A model generated the notes under the pieces. That model was given only the letters and a program-made list of their open reading frames with translations. It was not told the DNA's origin and made no database searches. Made by a program: the position numbers and the translations under genes. Positions 31,706-43,226 of a DNA stretch of 64,000 bases are shown in pieces. Each line of letters begins with the position of its first letter. Within the stretch, counting starts at the first letter, position 1. Source of the DNA: JBGSWL01 sp041752455 (GTDB lineage: Bacteria; Pseudomonadota; Alphaproteobacteria; Rhizobiales; Rhizobiaceae); contig JBGSWL010000078.1 of NCBI GenBank assembly GCA_041752455.1, forward strand, positions 1-64,000. Direction: 5' to 3'.

Positions 31706-32767
31706 TCAAACCGTGACGAACCGCCGGCCCCGGTTGGCAAACGGCACGGTGATCCCCGACAGAAGCGTCGAGACAAAATGAGGCCGCTGGTACTCGCCGT
31801 TGATGGAAATGCGCGGCAGGGCATAAAGGTGGTCAGCGTGGCCCTTGTGGAGCAGGCCGTGGCGGGTCGTGACCGCGCTGACAAAACCTGCCTCGCGGAT
31901 GATGTCCGGTTCGCGCGGTCCCACGGCAATCGAGCCGCCATAGGGATAGGCAAAATGCCGCGGCTGGCTGCCGATCTCGATGGCGATCACGCGGGCTGAC
32001 TGTTCTGCCTCGAACAGCGCGCGCTCGCGATCCAGACGGCGCAGATGGAAATGGTTGATCGTGTGCGCGCCGATCGTGCAGAGTGGATCGGCCGCAATCG
32101 TCCGGATCTCGTCCCAGGTCATGATCGAACCGCGCGTATAGGCGACCGGATCCACGCCGTAGGATCGCCCGAGATCATCGGCAAAAACCCGCTGCGCATC
32201 CTCGTCAACCTCGGTAACCAGGTAGCTGGTCAACTGATCGTAGGCGCGCAATTTCTCGGCTGTTGTCCGGCATTCAATGGAGCCGATGCCATTTTCGGTC
32301 GCAAAGGTGATGCGTTGCTGGCGATCGATGACAGCCGCGACCACATCCCACCAGAGTGTGGCGGTCTGTTCGACAAGGCCCGGGCAGACGTAAACCGTGA
32401 ACGGGACGTCATGGGCGCGAAACACCGGCAGAGCGCGTTCGAGGTTGTCGCGGTAGCCGTCATCAAGGGTGATGGCGGCGAACCGCTCGTCCCGGTGGCC
32501 AGCCTTCAACCGGTCGATGGCCTCGTCCATCGTGACGAAACGCCATCGCGATCGGCGCATGTCCTCGAGCAACCGGTCGAGAAATCGTGCCTCGACCGAC
32601 AAAAAGCGATTGATTCCGCATGCATGCGGCGCTTTGCCGATGCGATGCAGCATCAGGATCGCGCCCATCCCGGATAGAAGCGGTCGTGCAAGCGCCGTCA
32701 GGCCGGTGACGCGGGCAGCCATCATCACCGACTTGCGAACCAAGGTTTTGCTGACCGCCATCACCAT
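31706..32767 (-). CDS. Polysaccharide deacetylase (NodB homology domain)
   Basis: 353-residue carbohydrate esterase family 4 protein. The metal-binding Asp-Asp is in AITLDDGYRDN, and the His pair in GAHTINHFHL completes the D-H-H site. PRHFAYPYGG is the fourth motif, with the catalytic Arg. The N-terminus has no cleavable signal peptide, only a moderately hydrophobic stretch, so a cytoplasmic or inner-membrane location is likely. It opens the exopolysaccharide locus and is divergent from the GNAT gene. It probably removes N- or O-acetyl groups from a polysaccharide or its lipid-linked precursor. Confidence 0.9.
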   Translation of the reverse strand: MVMAVSKTLVRKSVMMAARVTGLTALARPLLSGMGAILMLHRIGKAPHACGINRFLSVEARFLDRLLEDMRRSRWRFVTMDEAIDRLKAGHRDERFAAITLDDGYRDNLERALPVFRAHDVPFTVYVCPGLVEQTATLWWDVVAAVIDRQQRITFATENGIGSIECRTTAEKLRAYDQLTSYLVTEVDEDAQRVFADDLGRSYGVDPVAYTRGSIMTWDEIRTIAADPLCTIGAHTINHFHLRRLDRERALFEAEQSARVIAIEIGSQPRHFAYPYGGSIAVGPREPDIIREAGFVSAVTTRHGLLHKGHADHLYALPRISINGEYQRPHFVSTLLSGITVPFANRGRRFVTV

Positions 32768-32862
32768 TCCAGAACATCAGGGCGCACCACAAGCAAACGG
32801 TGGTGCACCCCTTCAACAAATCGAAACCAGACCGTGGCATCCTACGGCAAAAGGATTTCGGT

Positions 32863-34044
32863 ATGGTTGATATGGCCATTGATGCCGGTTTGGACGACCA
32901 GGGCATGTTGCCTGATGGGGCGATCGCCGATCTGCGCGTGGTCACTGACATGCCAGCCGCGCAAGCGCTGATTGCCGCCATTACCCCGGACATGATCCAC
33001 ACTGGATATCAGCACCCGGTCTTTCTTGCTACATGGCTGGAGAGTGTCGGCTGCCGGCCGATGTTTGTTCAGATGCGCGCAAACGGGCACGGCCCGGTGC
33101 TGCTGCCGCTGGAAATCTGCGCCAATGGCATCGCCGGCTTTTGCGGCGGTCGCCATGCCAATGGCAGCTTTCCGGTCGGTCGCCCTGAAGACATTGCGGC
33201 GCTTGCTGACCTAGGGCCGGATGCCTGCATCGATACACTGCGCCGGGCCGGCCTGCCGACATCAGCGATCATCCTGGAGCGTCAGCACCGGCACTGGAAT
33301 GGAATTTCCAACCCGTTCGTATCCCCGGCAAGCGTGCCAAGCCCCAACCCGGCGCTTTCCCTCGAACTGCAGGGCGGGTTCGACAAGGTCCTTGCCAAGC
33401 GGAGTGGCAAGCGCAAACGCAAAAAGTGGCGCAACCAGAATCGCAAACTGGAAGCGATTGGTGCAGTCACTTACCTGCACCCGGCTCCGGTTGACCAGAT
33501 ACCGATGTTGCTGGACCGGTTCTTCGCGTTGAAGGCCATCCGTTTCAGGGAAGCGGGCATCAGCGATGTCTTTGCCGACCAGAAGACCCGCGCCTTCTTC
33601 CGTGGTCTTTTCACGAGCGGCATGGCCACCAGCCCGCATTCCCACGAAGTCCATGCCCTGATGGTCGGCAACGAAGCTGTGGCGATCATCGGCTGCACGA
33701 TCCACGACGGGCGGCTGACGGTGGAGTTCGGCACGTTCGATGAACGCTTCTACAATGCCGGCCCAGGCGAGCTGCTGTTCTTCTCGGCCATTCGCCATGC
33801 CTGCGAGCGTGGTGTCTCGACTTTCGACTTCGGAATTGGCGACGAGACATACAAGCGTGGCTGGTGCGATATCGAAACTCACCATGCCGATACGGCGATC
33901 GGACTCAGCGCTTTCGGCAAGGCGCGTGCCCTGCTGCATGTGACGCGAAGCCGCCTCGTTGCACGGGTCAAGGCTGATCCGCGCCTCTGGGCTTTTGCAA
34001 GAAAGATACGGCAGATGCGCTCGGGCAGTTCGGTGCGTCCTTAA
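32863..34044 (+). CDS. GNAT-fold acetyltransferase (CelD/BioF2-like)
   Basis: 393-residue protein of the family in which two GNAT-like halves are joined, found in polysaccharide clusters (CelD-like). Visible pieces are the basic stretch KRSGKRKRKKWRNQNRKLE near residue 180, LLDRFFALKAIRFRE, and the second-half signature LFFSAIRHACERGVSTFDFGIGDETYKRGWC. The ATG at 32863 has AAAGGA 7 bases upstream. It is located in the exopolysaccharide locus and probably transfers an acyl group to a sugar; the substrate is unknown. Confidence 0.88.
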   Translation: MVDMAIDAGLDDQGMLPDGAIADLRVVTDMPAAQALIAAITPDMIHTGYQHPVFLATWLESVGCRPMFVQMRANGHGPVLLPLEICANGIAGFCGGRHANGSFPVGRPEDIAALADLGPDACIDTLRRAGLPTSAIILERQHRHWNGISNPFVSPASVPSPNPALSLELQGGFDKVLAKRSGKRKRKKWRNQNRKLEAIGAVTYLHPAPVDQIPMLLDRFFALKAIRFREAGISDVFADQKTRAFFRGLFTSGMATSPHSHEVHALMVGNEAVAIIGCTIHDGRLTVEFGTFDERFYNAGPGELLFFSAIRHACERGVSTFDFGIGDETYKRGWCDIETHHADTAIGLSAFGKARALLHVTRSRLVARVKADPRLWAFARKIRQMRSGSSVRP

Positions 34045-34072
34045 GCCGATGACGAGGCTGACGCCTGAGCCG

Positions 34073-36223
34073 TCAGCCAGCCGCGCGGCGGCGTGCCGGT
34101 GTTCCGGGGCCATGGTCCGGTGCACCTTCTTCCAGCACGACGAGCACATCGTCAAAGCCGGCGTCCAGAAGGTCCTGCGCCGTCACCACTGCCTGCTCGG
34201 CATTTTCGGGATCGATGGACAGGATGAGTTCGCTGTCATCGGTGACGAGGCGCATCAAACCGGCAGCGTCGGTCGGCCCGCAATCGACAATGACCAGATC
34301 ATAGGCCGAGCCAAGGCCGGACAGGATGATCGGCAGCCGGCCAATGCCTGCCAATGCGCGTGACTGATCGGCAAGGCCGATCGGCATGACATGGGCGCGG
34401 CTCGCGCGGTCGCCGTGAATGACGTCTGCATAGGACGCTTCCGCAGCCAGAAGGTCGGAAATGCCGGTGACATCGAAATCTTCGAGCATCAGGCGGCTCG
34501 CCGTTCCCTCGCCGGTCAGATCGACAACGATGGTGCGCAGACCTTCCGCATCGAGATGACGGGCGAGGATGACCGGATTGGACGAGCCGACAGCACCGAG
34601 CGGCGTCACGAAGATTGCCCGACCAGCGCCGCGCCGCATCAGCTTTTCGGCCAATCCTTCGACGGTAAAGCCCGTCACATCGCTTTGTGTCCGCGCGCTG
34701 GCGACCGGCTTGTTGTTGGCGGCGGAGACTTCGGCGGCTGCTTGAGGAGCAAACATGGTTGGCTGAGCGGCGATGTCCGCTTCGTCGTCTTCGAATGCTT
34801 CTTCAGCGACAAAGCCGGTGGCAGCAGGTACCAGCGCCCTGCCCGAGAACAATTCGCGCATCAGCGTGATCAGCATCAGCGCAATCAGGCTGGCCACGAA
34901 GGTTGCGCCCAGAAGCGGCACCATCTTCGGGAACGTTGCCTCGAACGGCACGGTGGCGCGTGAAATCACGCGGGCCTTGGCGGGCGCGTAGTCACCTTCG
35001 CCGCGCGAACGTGCCTCGCGATAACGGATCAGATAGCTTTCGAGGAGCGCACGCTGCGAGGCGGCTTCACGCTCCAGCGCACGCAGTTCGACCTCTTGTG
35101 TATTGGCATCCGAGGAAGCAGCCTTCAGCTGCGCCAGATCGCGATTGAGTTCGTTTTCGCGATCGCGCGCAATGGCGGCTTCGCTGCGAAGTCCGTTCAA
35201 GACCTTCTCGGCCTGCTGGCGCAGACGAATGTCGAGATCGGCGATCTGCGAATTGAGCGCCTTGATGCGCGGATGGCCGGGCAAAAGCGCGCTGGAGAGA
35301 TCGGCAAGTTCGGCGTTCAGGCGCACCTGCGTTTCCACAAGGCGACCGATCAGAGGCGATGCGATCACATCGGGCTGCGCATCCAGCGCGGCACCGGAAG
35401 ACAGCGCCGATTCGACGCTTTGGACCCGGGCTTCGATCGAGGACCGCTGCGCCCTGACGCGCGACAGTTCGGTCGACAGTTCGGCCAACTGCTGTGTGGC
35501 CAGGATCGTCTCGCCCTGCCCGACCAGAAGACCCGACGAAGAACGAAAATCGGCAACCCGCGCCTCGGCATCGCGAACGCCGGCTTCCAACTGGGCGATC
35601 TCGCCTTCAAGATAGGTTGCTGCTTCGTCGGTGTTGTCGAGTTGGGCGGTGCTTTCCAATTCCGTGTAAGCCGCAGCAATGGCATTGGGAACGCGCGCGG
35701 CAATTTCCGGATCTTCGGACTGGAACTCTATGACGATGACCCGCGAACCTTCGACCGGGTAGACCTGCAGCTTGGACCGCATCGCGCTGAGCACACGCTT
35801 TTCCGCCGAAACTTCCGCCGGATCGCCGGCAAGCCCGAGCGTCACAAGGCCGCGCTTGAATGCCGACATCGACAAGGTCTCGTCGAACTCCGGCAATGCG
35901 CCGAGCTTCAGGTCCTCTGCGACCTTCATCAGAAGATCCGAGGACGTCATGATCTGGACCTGGCTCTCGATTGCTTCCTGATCAAGCAGCGCCTGGTCAT
36001 TGCCGACATCCTGTGCCGGTCTGGTGAAAACACTTTCGCCGGCATCAATCAGGATGCGCGCATCTGACTTGTAGGTCGGCGCCAGCAGCGACAACACAAG
36101 GGCAACCAGAGCGGTCAGGACAATGGCACCGAACAGGATGCGGAACTTGTCGCGCCATATGGCGGCAAACAGCCGTCCGATATCGATGTCGGCATCGCGC
36201 GGCGAAAAGACGGGGTCGGCCAT
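34073..36223 (-). CDS. Wzz/Wzc-like exopolysaccharide transport protein with degenerate kinase domain
   Basis: About 716-residue inner-membrane polysaccharide co-polymerase (ExoP/Wzc architecture). A Wzz domain includes the first membrane helix (about 27-50). A long periplasmic coiled coil (about 190-420) follows, then a second helix (about 440-465) and a C-terminal Rossmann domain (about 540-700). The Walker B-like LVIVDCGPTDA is present, but the Walker A place reads VTPLGAVGSSNPV with no Gly-Lys-Ser/Thr. The tail has no tyrosine cluster. It is therefore unlikely to be an active BY-kinase and probably sets chain length or supports export. The ATG at 36223 is chosen; in-frame ATGs at 36247 and 36274 are possible. 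Divergent from the Wza-like gene. Confidence 0.9.
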   Translation of the reverse strand: MADPVFSPRDADIDIGRLFAAIWRDKFRILFGAIVLTALVALVLSLLAPTYKSDARILIDAGESVFTRPAQDVGNDQALLDQEAIESQVQIMTSSDLLMKVAEDLKLGALPEFDETLSMSAFKRGLVTLGLAGDPAEVSAEKRVLSAMRSKLQVYPVEGSRVIVIEFQSEDPEIAARVPNAIAAAYTELESTAQLDNTDEAATYLEGEIAQLEAGVRDAEARVADFRSSSGLLVGQGETILATQQLAELSTELSRVRAQRSSIEARVQSVESALSSGAALDAQPDVIASPLIGRLVETQVRLNAELADLSSALLPGHPRIKALNSQIADLDIRLRQQAEKVLNGLRSEAAIARDRENELNRDLAQLKAASSDANTQEVELRALEREAASQRALLESYLIRYREARSRGEGDYAPAKARVISRATVPFEATFPKMVPLLGATFVASLIALMLITLMRELFSGRALVPAATGFVAEEAFEDDEADIAAQPTMFAPQAAAEVSAANNKPVASARTQSDVTGFTVEGLAEKLMRRGAGRAIFVTPLGAVGSSNPVILARHLDAEGLRTIVVDLTGEGTASRLMLEDFDVTGISDLLAAEASYADVIHGDRASRAHVMPIGLADQSRALAGIGRLPIILSGLGSAYDLVIVDCGPTDAAGLMRLVTDDSELILSIDPENAEQAVVTAQDLLDAGFDDVLVVLEEGAPDHGPGTPARRRAAG

Positions 36224-36443
36224 CGCAAGTGTACTCCGGATACGCATAAACCTCCGTCCGTTGTAAACACACATGGTAACTGCCCGGTAAACCGGACCTT
36301 AAGGTCTCGTTCACCTGCATTGCCAAGTTCTGAACGGTAGCTGGCAGCGCGAGCCGCCTTTACCGGGGGTTAACCCTAACAAGGTGATAACCGGGGCGAG
36401 AGGGGCGAGTCTGCGCCCCGCCAGCGCCAATCCGGGTTTTGCC

Positions 36444-37019
36444 ATGCGTCATCTGTCAAAAAACCTCCTGAAGCTTGCAGCGGTCGCCATTCTTGCGGCG
36501 TCTGCATCCGGTTGTGCCGGTTACCGCCCTGCCCCGGCGGCCTTCCACGAAGCCATCAACCAGCCCTACATGCTGGGTGCCGGCGACACCGTGCGCGTGA
36601 CGGTGTTCGACCAGGGTGATCTGACGAACACTTACGCGGTCGATCAGTCGGGCTACATTTCATTTCCGCTGGTCGGCGCCGTGGCGGCGCGTGGCCGCAC
36701 GGTGCAGCAGGTCGAACAAGCCATTGCCGAACAGTTGCGACAAGGCTTCCTGCGCGAGCCGGATGTTTCGGTGGAGGTTGCCGCCTATCGCCCGATCTTC
36801 ATCATGGGCGAAGTGGGCGCCGCAGGCCAGTATGCTTATGTTCCGGGCATGACGGTCCAGACCGCGATTGCTTCGGCCGGTGGCTTTTCCGCCCGCGCCA
36901 ACCAGGCCAGCGCAGACATCACGCGTCATATCAATGGCGAGGTGATGACCGGGCGCGTCCTGATCTCCGATCCGATCCTTCCGGGCGACACGATCTATGT
37001 GCGCGAGCGTCTGCTCTGA
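36444..37019 (+). CDS. Polysaccharide export lipoprotein (Wza-like)
   Basis: 191-residue outer-membrane-directed lipoprotein with a signal peptide ending in SASGC (Cys24). It contains the Poly_export domain (YMLGAGDTVRVTVFDQGDLT, VDQSGYISFPLVG) and one SLBB-like repeat (RPIFIMGEVGAAGQYAYVPGM). It is short compared with E. coli Wza (359 residues) and lacks the C-terminal membrane helix, as is common in alphaproteobacteria. It pairs with the divergent Wzz/Wzc-like gene to form the export machinery. Confidence 0.93.
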   Translation: MRHLSKNLLKLAAVAILAASASGCAGYRPAPAAFHEAINQPYMLGAGDTVRVTVFDQGDLTNTYAVDQSGYISFPLVGAVAARGRTVQQVEQAIAEQLRQGFLREPDVSVEVAAYRPIFIMGEVGAAGQYAYVPGMTVQTAIASAGGFSARANQASADITRHINGEVMTGRVLISDPILPGDTIYVRERLL

Positions 37020-37027
37020 GGGTGTCC

Positions 37028-38200
37028 ATGACACCCTCGCCGCGCCCGCTGAAAATCATCCATGTTTTGCGCGCGCCCATGGGCGGCGTGCTTCGCCATG
37101 TGCGTGACCTTGCCGCCGAGCAGGCAGCTCTCGGTCACGTCGTGGGGCTGATCTGCGATGTTCCGGGGACGCCCGGTTACAACGAAGCCATGCTCGCGGC
37201 CCTGCGTGACAACCTGGAACTGGGATTGCACCGGATCGCCATCGGCCGATCTGTTGGCCTTTCCGACGTCACCTCGGTCCGCTCAGCCATGGCGATCCTC
37301 GGCAAGGCCGGCGCTGATGTCGTCCACGGCCATGGCGCAAAGGGCGGCGTGATCGCGCGAATCGCAGGACGTTTCGGCACCCGAAATCATCGGCCGGTCC
37401 GGTTCTATTCGCCACATGGCGGCAGCCTGCACTATGATCCGGCAAGCCTCAACGGGCGGCTGTATTTTGCCATTGAGCGGATGCTCGAACGGATGACGGA
37501 CGGGATCCTATTTGTCGCGGACTACGAAAAGCGCACCTACGCGGCAAAGATCGGCGCTCCGACCTGCCCGTTCCGCGTCGTCCACAACGGACTTCGCGCA
37601 GCCGAATTCGACCCGGTTCAGCCGGACCAGGATACCGCCGACTTCCTGCTCATCGGCGAAATGCGGATGCTGAAAGGGCCGGACTTTTTTGTCGAAGGCG
37701 TCCGGCGATTGGCAGCCGCCGGACATCCGGTTTCCGCTGTCATGGTCGGCGACGGGCCGGATCGGACAGCCGTGGAAACCCTGATCGCCGACGCCGGGCT
37801 TGGCGCGCAGATTGCCCTTCGCCCGCCCATGAAGGCGCGCGAGGCGTTTGCACTAGCGCGAACCGTCGTCATGCCGTCTCGGGCCGAGGCGATGCCATAC
37901 ATCGTTCTGGAGGCGCTTGCCGCCGGTTGCAGACTGATTGCGACCGATGTCGGCGGCATAGGCGAGATTTTCGGCGACAAGGCCGATGCGCTTGTCAGTC
38001 CCGATGCCGACAGCATTGCGTCAGCCATGGCAGACGCCTTTCGCAATCCGGATGCTCTCTCCGAAACAATGCCCGACCTTGAAGCCCTGCGAAGCGGTTT
38101 TTCCGTCGAGGCGATGGCAGCCGGCGTGATGGGTGCCTACGGGGCGGCTTTGGCCAAGCGCCACGGCCTGCAACCGCCTGTGGAGGCAAACGTTTCTTAA
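37028..38200 (+). CDS. Glycosyltransferase family 4
   Basis: 390-residue GT-B-fold glycosyltransferase, probably cytoplasmic and membrane-associated, adding a sugar to the lipid-linked exopolysaccharide repeat. The N-terminal domain has IIHVLRAPMGGVLRHVRDLA. The C-terminal nucleotide-sugar domain has GEMRMLKGPDFFVEG and the EX7E-type motif PSRAEAMPYIVLEALAAG. The ATG at 37028 follows GAGGGT; a GTG two codons upstream is an alternative. Donor and acceptor are unknown. Confidence 0.92.
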   Translation: MTPSPRPLKIIHVLRAPMGGVLRHVRDLAAEQAALGHVVGLICDVPGTPGYNEAMLAALRDNLELGLHRIAIGRSVGLSDVTSVRSAMAILGKAGADVVHGHGAKGGVIARIAGRFGTRNHRPVRFYSPHGGSLHYDPASLNGRLYFAIERMLERMTDGILFVADYEKRTYAAKIGAPTCPFRVVHNGLRAAEFDPVQPDQDTADFLLIGEMRMLKGPDFFVEGVRRLAAAGHPVSAVMVGDGPDRTAVETLIADAGLGAQIALRPPMKAREAFALARTVVMPSRAEAMPYIVLEALAAGCRLIATDVGGIGEIFGDKADALVSPDADSIASAMADAFRNPDALSETMPDLEALRSGFSVEAMAAGVMGAYGAALAKRHGLQPPVEANVS

Positions 38201-38229
38201 GCCGGATCGGTTAGGATGCTCCTGTTGGA

Positions 38230-39776
38230 ATGGGCACCATGATGAACGAAATCGATCCAAGCCTGCGTTACTCGCCGCAGAATGTCCGGAATTTTGAAAC
38301 CGGCGAGGAGCTTGTCGTCAAGGACGGCGAACTCAATGATCTGGCTGCGCGGATCGCTGCCGAATACCGGCATGACACGATTTCACCTGCCATGGTAAGC
38401 GGCTATCTGCGGCTGACCGAATTTGCGACGCTTGCCGTGATCGCGGTCGTCATCATGTCGTCCTATGTCGGCATCACCTACGCCGTGCCGTGGCGGTATG
38501 TGATGGCCGGACTTCTTGGCGGTCTGCTGCACGTCATCGCCGGCGAACTGCTCGACATCTACCAGATCCGCTCGGTGCGCAATTCGGCGCGCACATTTCC
38601 GCGCGTCGCAATGGCATTGATGGCCGCCTTCAGTGTCATGGCGCTGGCCGCCTTCTTCACCAAGACATCTGAAGACTACAGCCGGTTCTGGTTCGGCTCC
38701 TGGTTTGTCATCAGCCTTGGCGTGCTGTTTGCCGGCCGCCTGCTGCTCAACTTCCGTGTCCGCAAATGGGCGCGCAACGGCACGATGGAACGACGCGCGG
38801 TGATTGTTGGCGGCGGCAAGCCGGCCGAAAAACTGATCCGGGCGATGGAATCCGAACCGGACAACGACATCCGCCTCTGTGGCATTTTCGATGACCGCGA
38901 CGACGAACGTTCCCCGCCTGTCGTTGCCGGCTATCCAAAGCTTGGCAATGTCGAGGAACTTGTCGAATTCACCCGCCGCGCGCGCATCACCATGCTGATC
39001 GTGTCGCTGCCGCTGGATGCGGAAGACCGCGTGCTGCGCATGCTCAAGAAGCTCTGGGTTCTGCCGGTCGACATCCGCCTTTCGGCCCACTCGCACCGCC
39101 TGCGGTTCCGCCCGCGGTCCTATTCCTATGTCGGCAAGGTGCCGATGCTGGACATTTTCGACCGGCCGATCCGCGACTGGGATTCAGTGGCCAAACGCCT
39201 GTTCGACATCGTGTTTTCGGCCATGGGCATCGTCGCCCTCTCGCCGATCATGATCGGCGCGGCAATTGCCGTCAAACTGAGCAGCAAGGGTCCGATCATC
39301 TTCGTCCAGAAGCGCCACGGCTTCAACAACGAGATCATCAACGTCTTCAAGTTCCGCTCGATGTATGTGGACCAGCAGGATGTGACCGCGCGCAATGCCG
39401 TCACCAAGGGTGATCCGCGCGTCACGCCGGTCGGACGGATCCTTCGCAAGACATCCATTGACGAATTGCCGCAGTTCTTCAACGCGCTGCGCGGCGATCT
39501 TTCGCTCGTCGGGCCGCGCCCGCATGCGGTGCTGGCCCAGACCCATGACAAGCTCTACGGCGAAGTCGTGGACGGCTATTTTGCCCGCCACCGCGTCAAG
39601 CCGGGTGTGACCGGCTGGGCGCAGATCAATGGCTGGCGCGGCGAAGTCGACACTGACGAAAAGATCCGCAAGCGGACCGAGTATGATCTCTATTACATCG
39701 AAAACTGGTCGCTGTGGTTTGACCTCAAGATCCTGTTCCTGACGCCTTTGCGCCTTCTGAACACGGAAAACGCCTA

Positions 39777-39780
<4 letters not shown>
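38230..39780 (+). CDS. Undecaprenyl-phosphate sugar phosphotransferase (priming enzyme, WcaJ/PssY-like)
   Basis: 516-residue polyisoprenyl-phosphate hexose-1-phosphate transferase that starts exopolysaccharide assembly on the lipid carrier. The N-terminal half has four membrane helices and a CoA-binding-like Rossmann domain (RRAVIVGGGKPAEKLIRAM). The C-terminal catalytic domain begins KRLFDIVFSAMGIVAL, with the conserved PIIFVQKRHGFNN, FKFRSM, TSIDELPQFFN and LSLVGPRPHA blocks. The stop overlaps the TTG start of the next gene. Glucose is the usual sugar for this subfamily; here it is inferred. Confidence 0.93.
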
Positions 39781-41102
<1,322 letters not shown>

Positions 41103-41167
41103 TCCGACGCGGTGATAACAGAGACGCCGCGTGAAACAAGCCCTTTGTACGCGCGGTCTTCAGCTAC

Positions 41168-41764
41168 TCAGCGCGCCTGGTCGAGCAGGCGCTTGCATTC
41201 CAGCAAATCAAACAACGCCTCCTGCAGGAGTTGGCGGTTGTCGCGCGACAAATTGCCGACAGAAACCTGCAGATCACCCGTCACGTCAGCGCTGTCCTGC
41301 GATCCGCGGCCAAAGCTGAAGAGGCCACGGCCCGTCGGGCGTGCATGTCCGACCATCATGTCCGGTTCTGCAGTCGGTACGGGAGCAACGCCCGGCTTGG
41401 CTCGCGCTTCAGCCCGTGCGTTGGCTTCTGCCTCGACTTGCGCACTGGCGGCCTCGGTATTGCGCCGTGTCACTTCTTCAAGCGCTGAAAGATCGCCCGT
41501 ACCGATGGCCACGGCGAACTGCACGCCATTGTCGCGCAAGATCTTCTGCACACCCTTGATCGTGTAGCCTTCGTCGTAAAGCAGGTGGCGAATGCCGCGC
41601 AACAGATCGACGTCGCCGGGACGGTAGTAGCGGCGACCGCCTCCCCGCTTGAGCGGCTTGATCTGTGTGAACCGTGTTTCCCAGAAACGAAGCACGTGCT
41701 GCGGCAGATCGAGATCTTCGGCGACCTCGGAAATGGTGCGGAAAGCATCGGGGCTCTTGTCCAT
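41168..41764 (-). CDS. MerR family transcriptional regulator
   Basis: 198-residue DNA-binding protein. The N-terminal winged helix-turn-helix reads [22 protein letters not shown], followed by [21 protein letters not shown] and [20 protein letters not shown]. The C-terminal half is Ala/Glu-rich with a final helix, without metal-binding cysteines, so it is not a classical metal sensor. It lies downstream of ihfA on the same strand, a pairing also seen in other alphaproteobacteria. Target unknown. Confidence 0.93.
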   Translation of the reverse strand: MDKSPDAFRTISEVAEDLDLPQHVLRFWETRFTQIKPLKRGGGRRYYRPGDVDLLRGIRHLLYDEGYTIKGVQKILRDNGVQFAVAIGTGDLSALEEVTRRNTEAASAQVEAEANARAEARAKPGVAPVPTAEPDMMVGHARPTGRGLFSFGRGSQDSADVTGDLQVSVGNLSRDNRQLLQEALFDLLECKRLLDQAR

Positions 41765-41833
41765 CGCGATTTCCTGCTCCCGCTCGACGATGTGCTTGAC
41801 CAATCGTGCCGGTTAAAGTTGCCGGACCTTGTT

Positions 41834-42145
41834 TTACTTGCGGCGCTTGCGATAACCGGCGACAATGCGCTGCTTCAACACATTGGATGCCTTGAAGGAA
41901 ACAACACGGCGCGGCGAGATCGGAACCTCCTCGCCAGTCTTTGGATTGCGGCCAATCCGCTGAGCTTTGGCGCGAACCTGAAAGGTTGCAAATGACGAAA
42001 GCTTGACCGTTTCACCGCGAATGATCGATGCGCAGATCTCATCAAGGATCATCTCGACCAGCGCCGCAGACTCCGTGCGGGACAGTCCAACCTTGCGATA
42101 CACAGCTTCCGCGAGGTCTGACCGCGTAACAGTATTCTCCCCCAT
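41834..42145 (-). CDS. ihfA: Integration host factor subunit alpha
   Basis: 103-residue HU-family DNA-bending protein. Distinct from HU in having [22 protein letters not shown] and the arm [23 protein letters not shown]. The ATG at 42145 is chosen over a TTG one codon earlier. Upstream is fabH and downstream the MerR gene, all on the minus strand. IHF-alpha works as a heterodimer with IHF-beta, which is not in this window. Confidence 0.96.
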   Translation of the reverse strand: MGENTVTRSDLAEAVYRKVGLSRTESAALVEMILDEICASIIRGETVKLSSFATFQVRAKAQRIGRNPKTGEEVPISPRRVVSFKASNVLKQRIVAGYRKRRK

Positions 42146-42254
42146 CAATCCGACCTTCCGCGACCGACCCCCACTGTTGGGAAAAAGCTAGCCTTAACTC
42201 ATTTCAAAATCAAGCAAATCGCCGCCAAACGCTGTCATTGCGCCGCAGCAGCAT

Positions 42255-43226
42255 TCACCAGCGGACCAGAAGAGCGCCCCAAGTAAAACCACCACCCATG
42301 GCTTCGAGCAGCACAAGATCGCCGCGCTTGATGCGACCATCGGCAACGGCCACCGACAGGGCCAGCGGCACCGAGGCCGCCGAGGTGTTGCCGTGCTTGT
42401 CGACGGTGATGACCACCTTGTCTTCGGAGATGCCCAGTTTCTTGGCTGACGCCTCGATGATGCGGCGATTGGCCTGATGCGGCACGAACCAGTCGACTTG
42501 ATCGCCGTTGATGCCGGCAGTGCGAAACGAGTCCTCGATCACGTCGGTGATCATGCCCACGGCATGCTTGAAGACCTCGCGGCCCTCCATGCGCAGATGC
42601 CCGGTGGTCTGCGTCGTCGAGGGGCCGCCATCGACATAGAGCTTGTCCTTGTGACGACCGTCGGAGCGAAGGTGAGCGGCCAGGATGCCGCGGTCCGACG
42701 TGAGCCCTACCCCGGTGGTTTGTTCGACAACGACGGCGCCCGCGCCATCGCCAAACAGGACGGCCGTCGTGCGATCTTCCCAGTCGAGGATGCGCGAGAA
42801 TGTCTCGGCACCGATCACGAGGACACGCTTAGCCAAGCCAGCGCGGATATAGGTGTCGGCGGTGGTCAAGGCATAGACGAAGCCGGTGCAAACCGCCTGA
42901 ATGTCGAAGGCGGCGCCATGGTTCATGCCGAGCCGTGCTTGTATCTCTACAGCGGTCGCCGGAAACGTGTTGTTGGGCGTCGACGTGGCGAGGATGATCA
43001 GGTCGATATCGTCGGGCGTGATGCCGGCGTTCGCAAGGGCCGCGCGCGCCGCCGCCTCGCCAAGCGATGCCGTCGTCTCGTCATCGCCGGCGATGTAGCG
43101 CTGGGCAATGCCGGTGCGTTGGCGAATCCATTCGTCGGATGTGGCAAGTGACGCTTCGAGTTCACTGTTGGGAACGCAGCGCTTGGGGAGTGCGCTGCCG
43201 ACCCCGACAATAGCAGATCGGATCAT
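42255..43226 (-). CDS. fabH: Beta-ketoacyl-ACP synthase III
   Basis: Condensing enzyme that starts type II fatty acid synthesis from acetyl-CoA and malonyl-ACP. The 323-residue protein has the catalytic triad C113 ([11 protein letters not shown]), H250 (VPHQANRRI) and N280 ([10 protein letters not shown]). Its start overlaps the plsX stop by 4 bases (ATGA), so the two lipid genes are coupled. Confidence 0.98.
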   Translation of the reverse strand: MIRSAIVGVGSALPKRCVPNSELEASLATSDEWIRQRTGIAQRYIAGDDETTASLGEAAARAALANAGITPDDIDLIILATSTPNNTFPATAVEIQARLGMNHGAAFDIQAVCTGFVYALTTADTYIRAGLAKRVLVIGAETFSRILDWEDRTTAVLFGDGAGAVVVEQTTGVGLTSDRGILAAHLRSDGRHKDKLYVDGGPSTTQTTGHLRMEGREVFKHAVGMITDVIEDSFRTAGINGDQVDWFVPHQANRRIIEASAKKLGISEDKVVITVDKHGNTSAASVPLALSVAVADGRIKRGDLVLLEAMGGGFTWGALLVRW

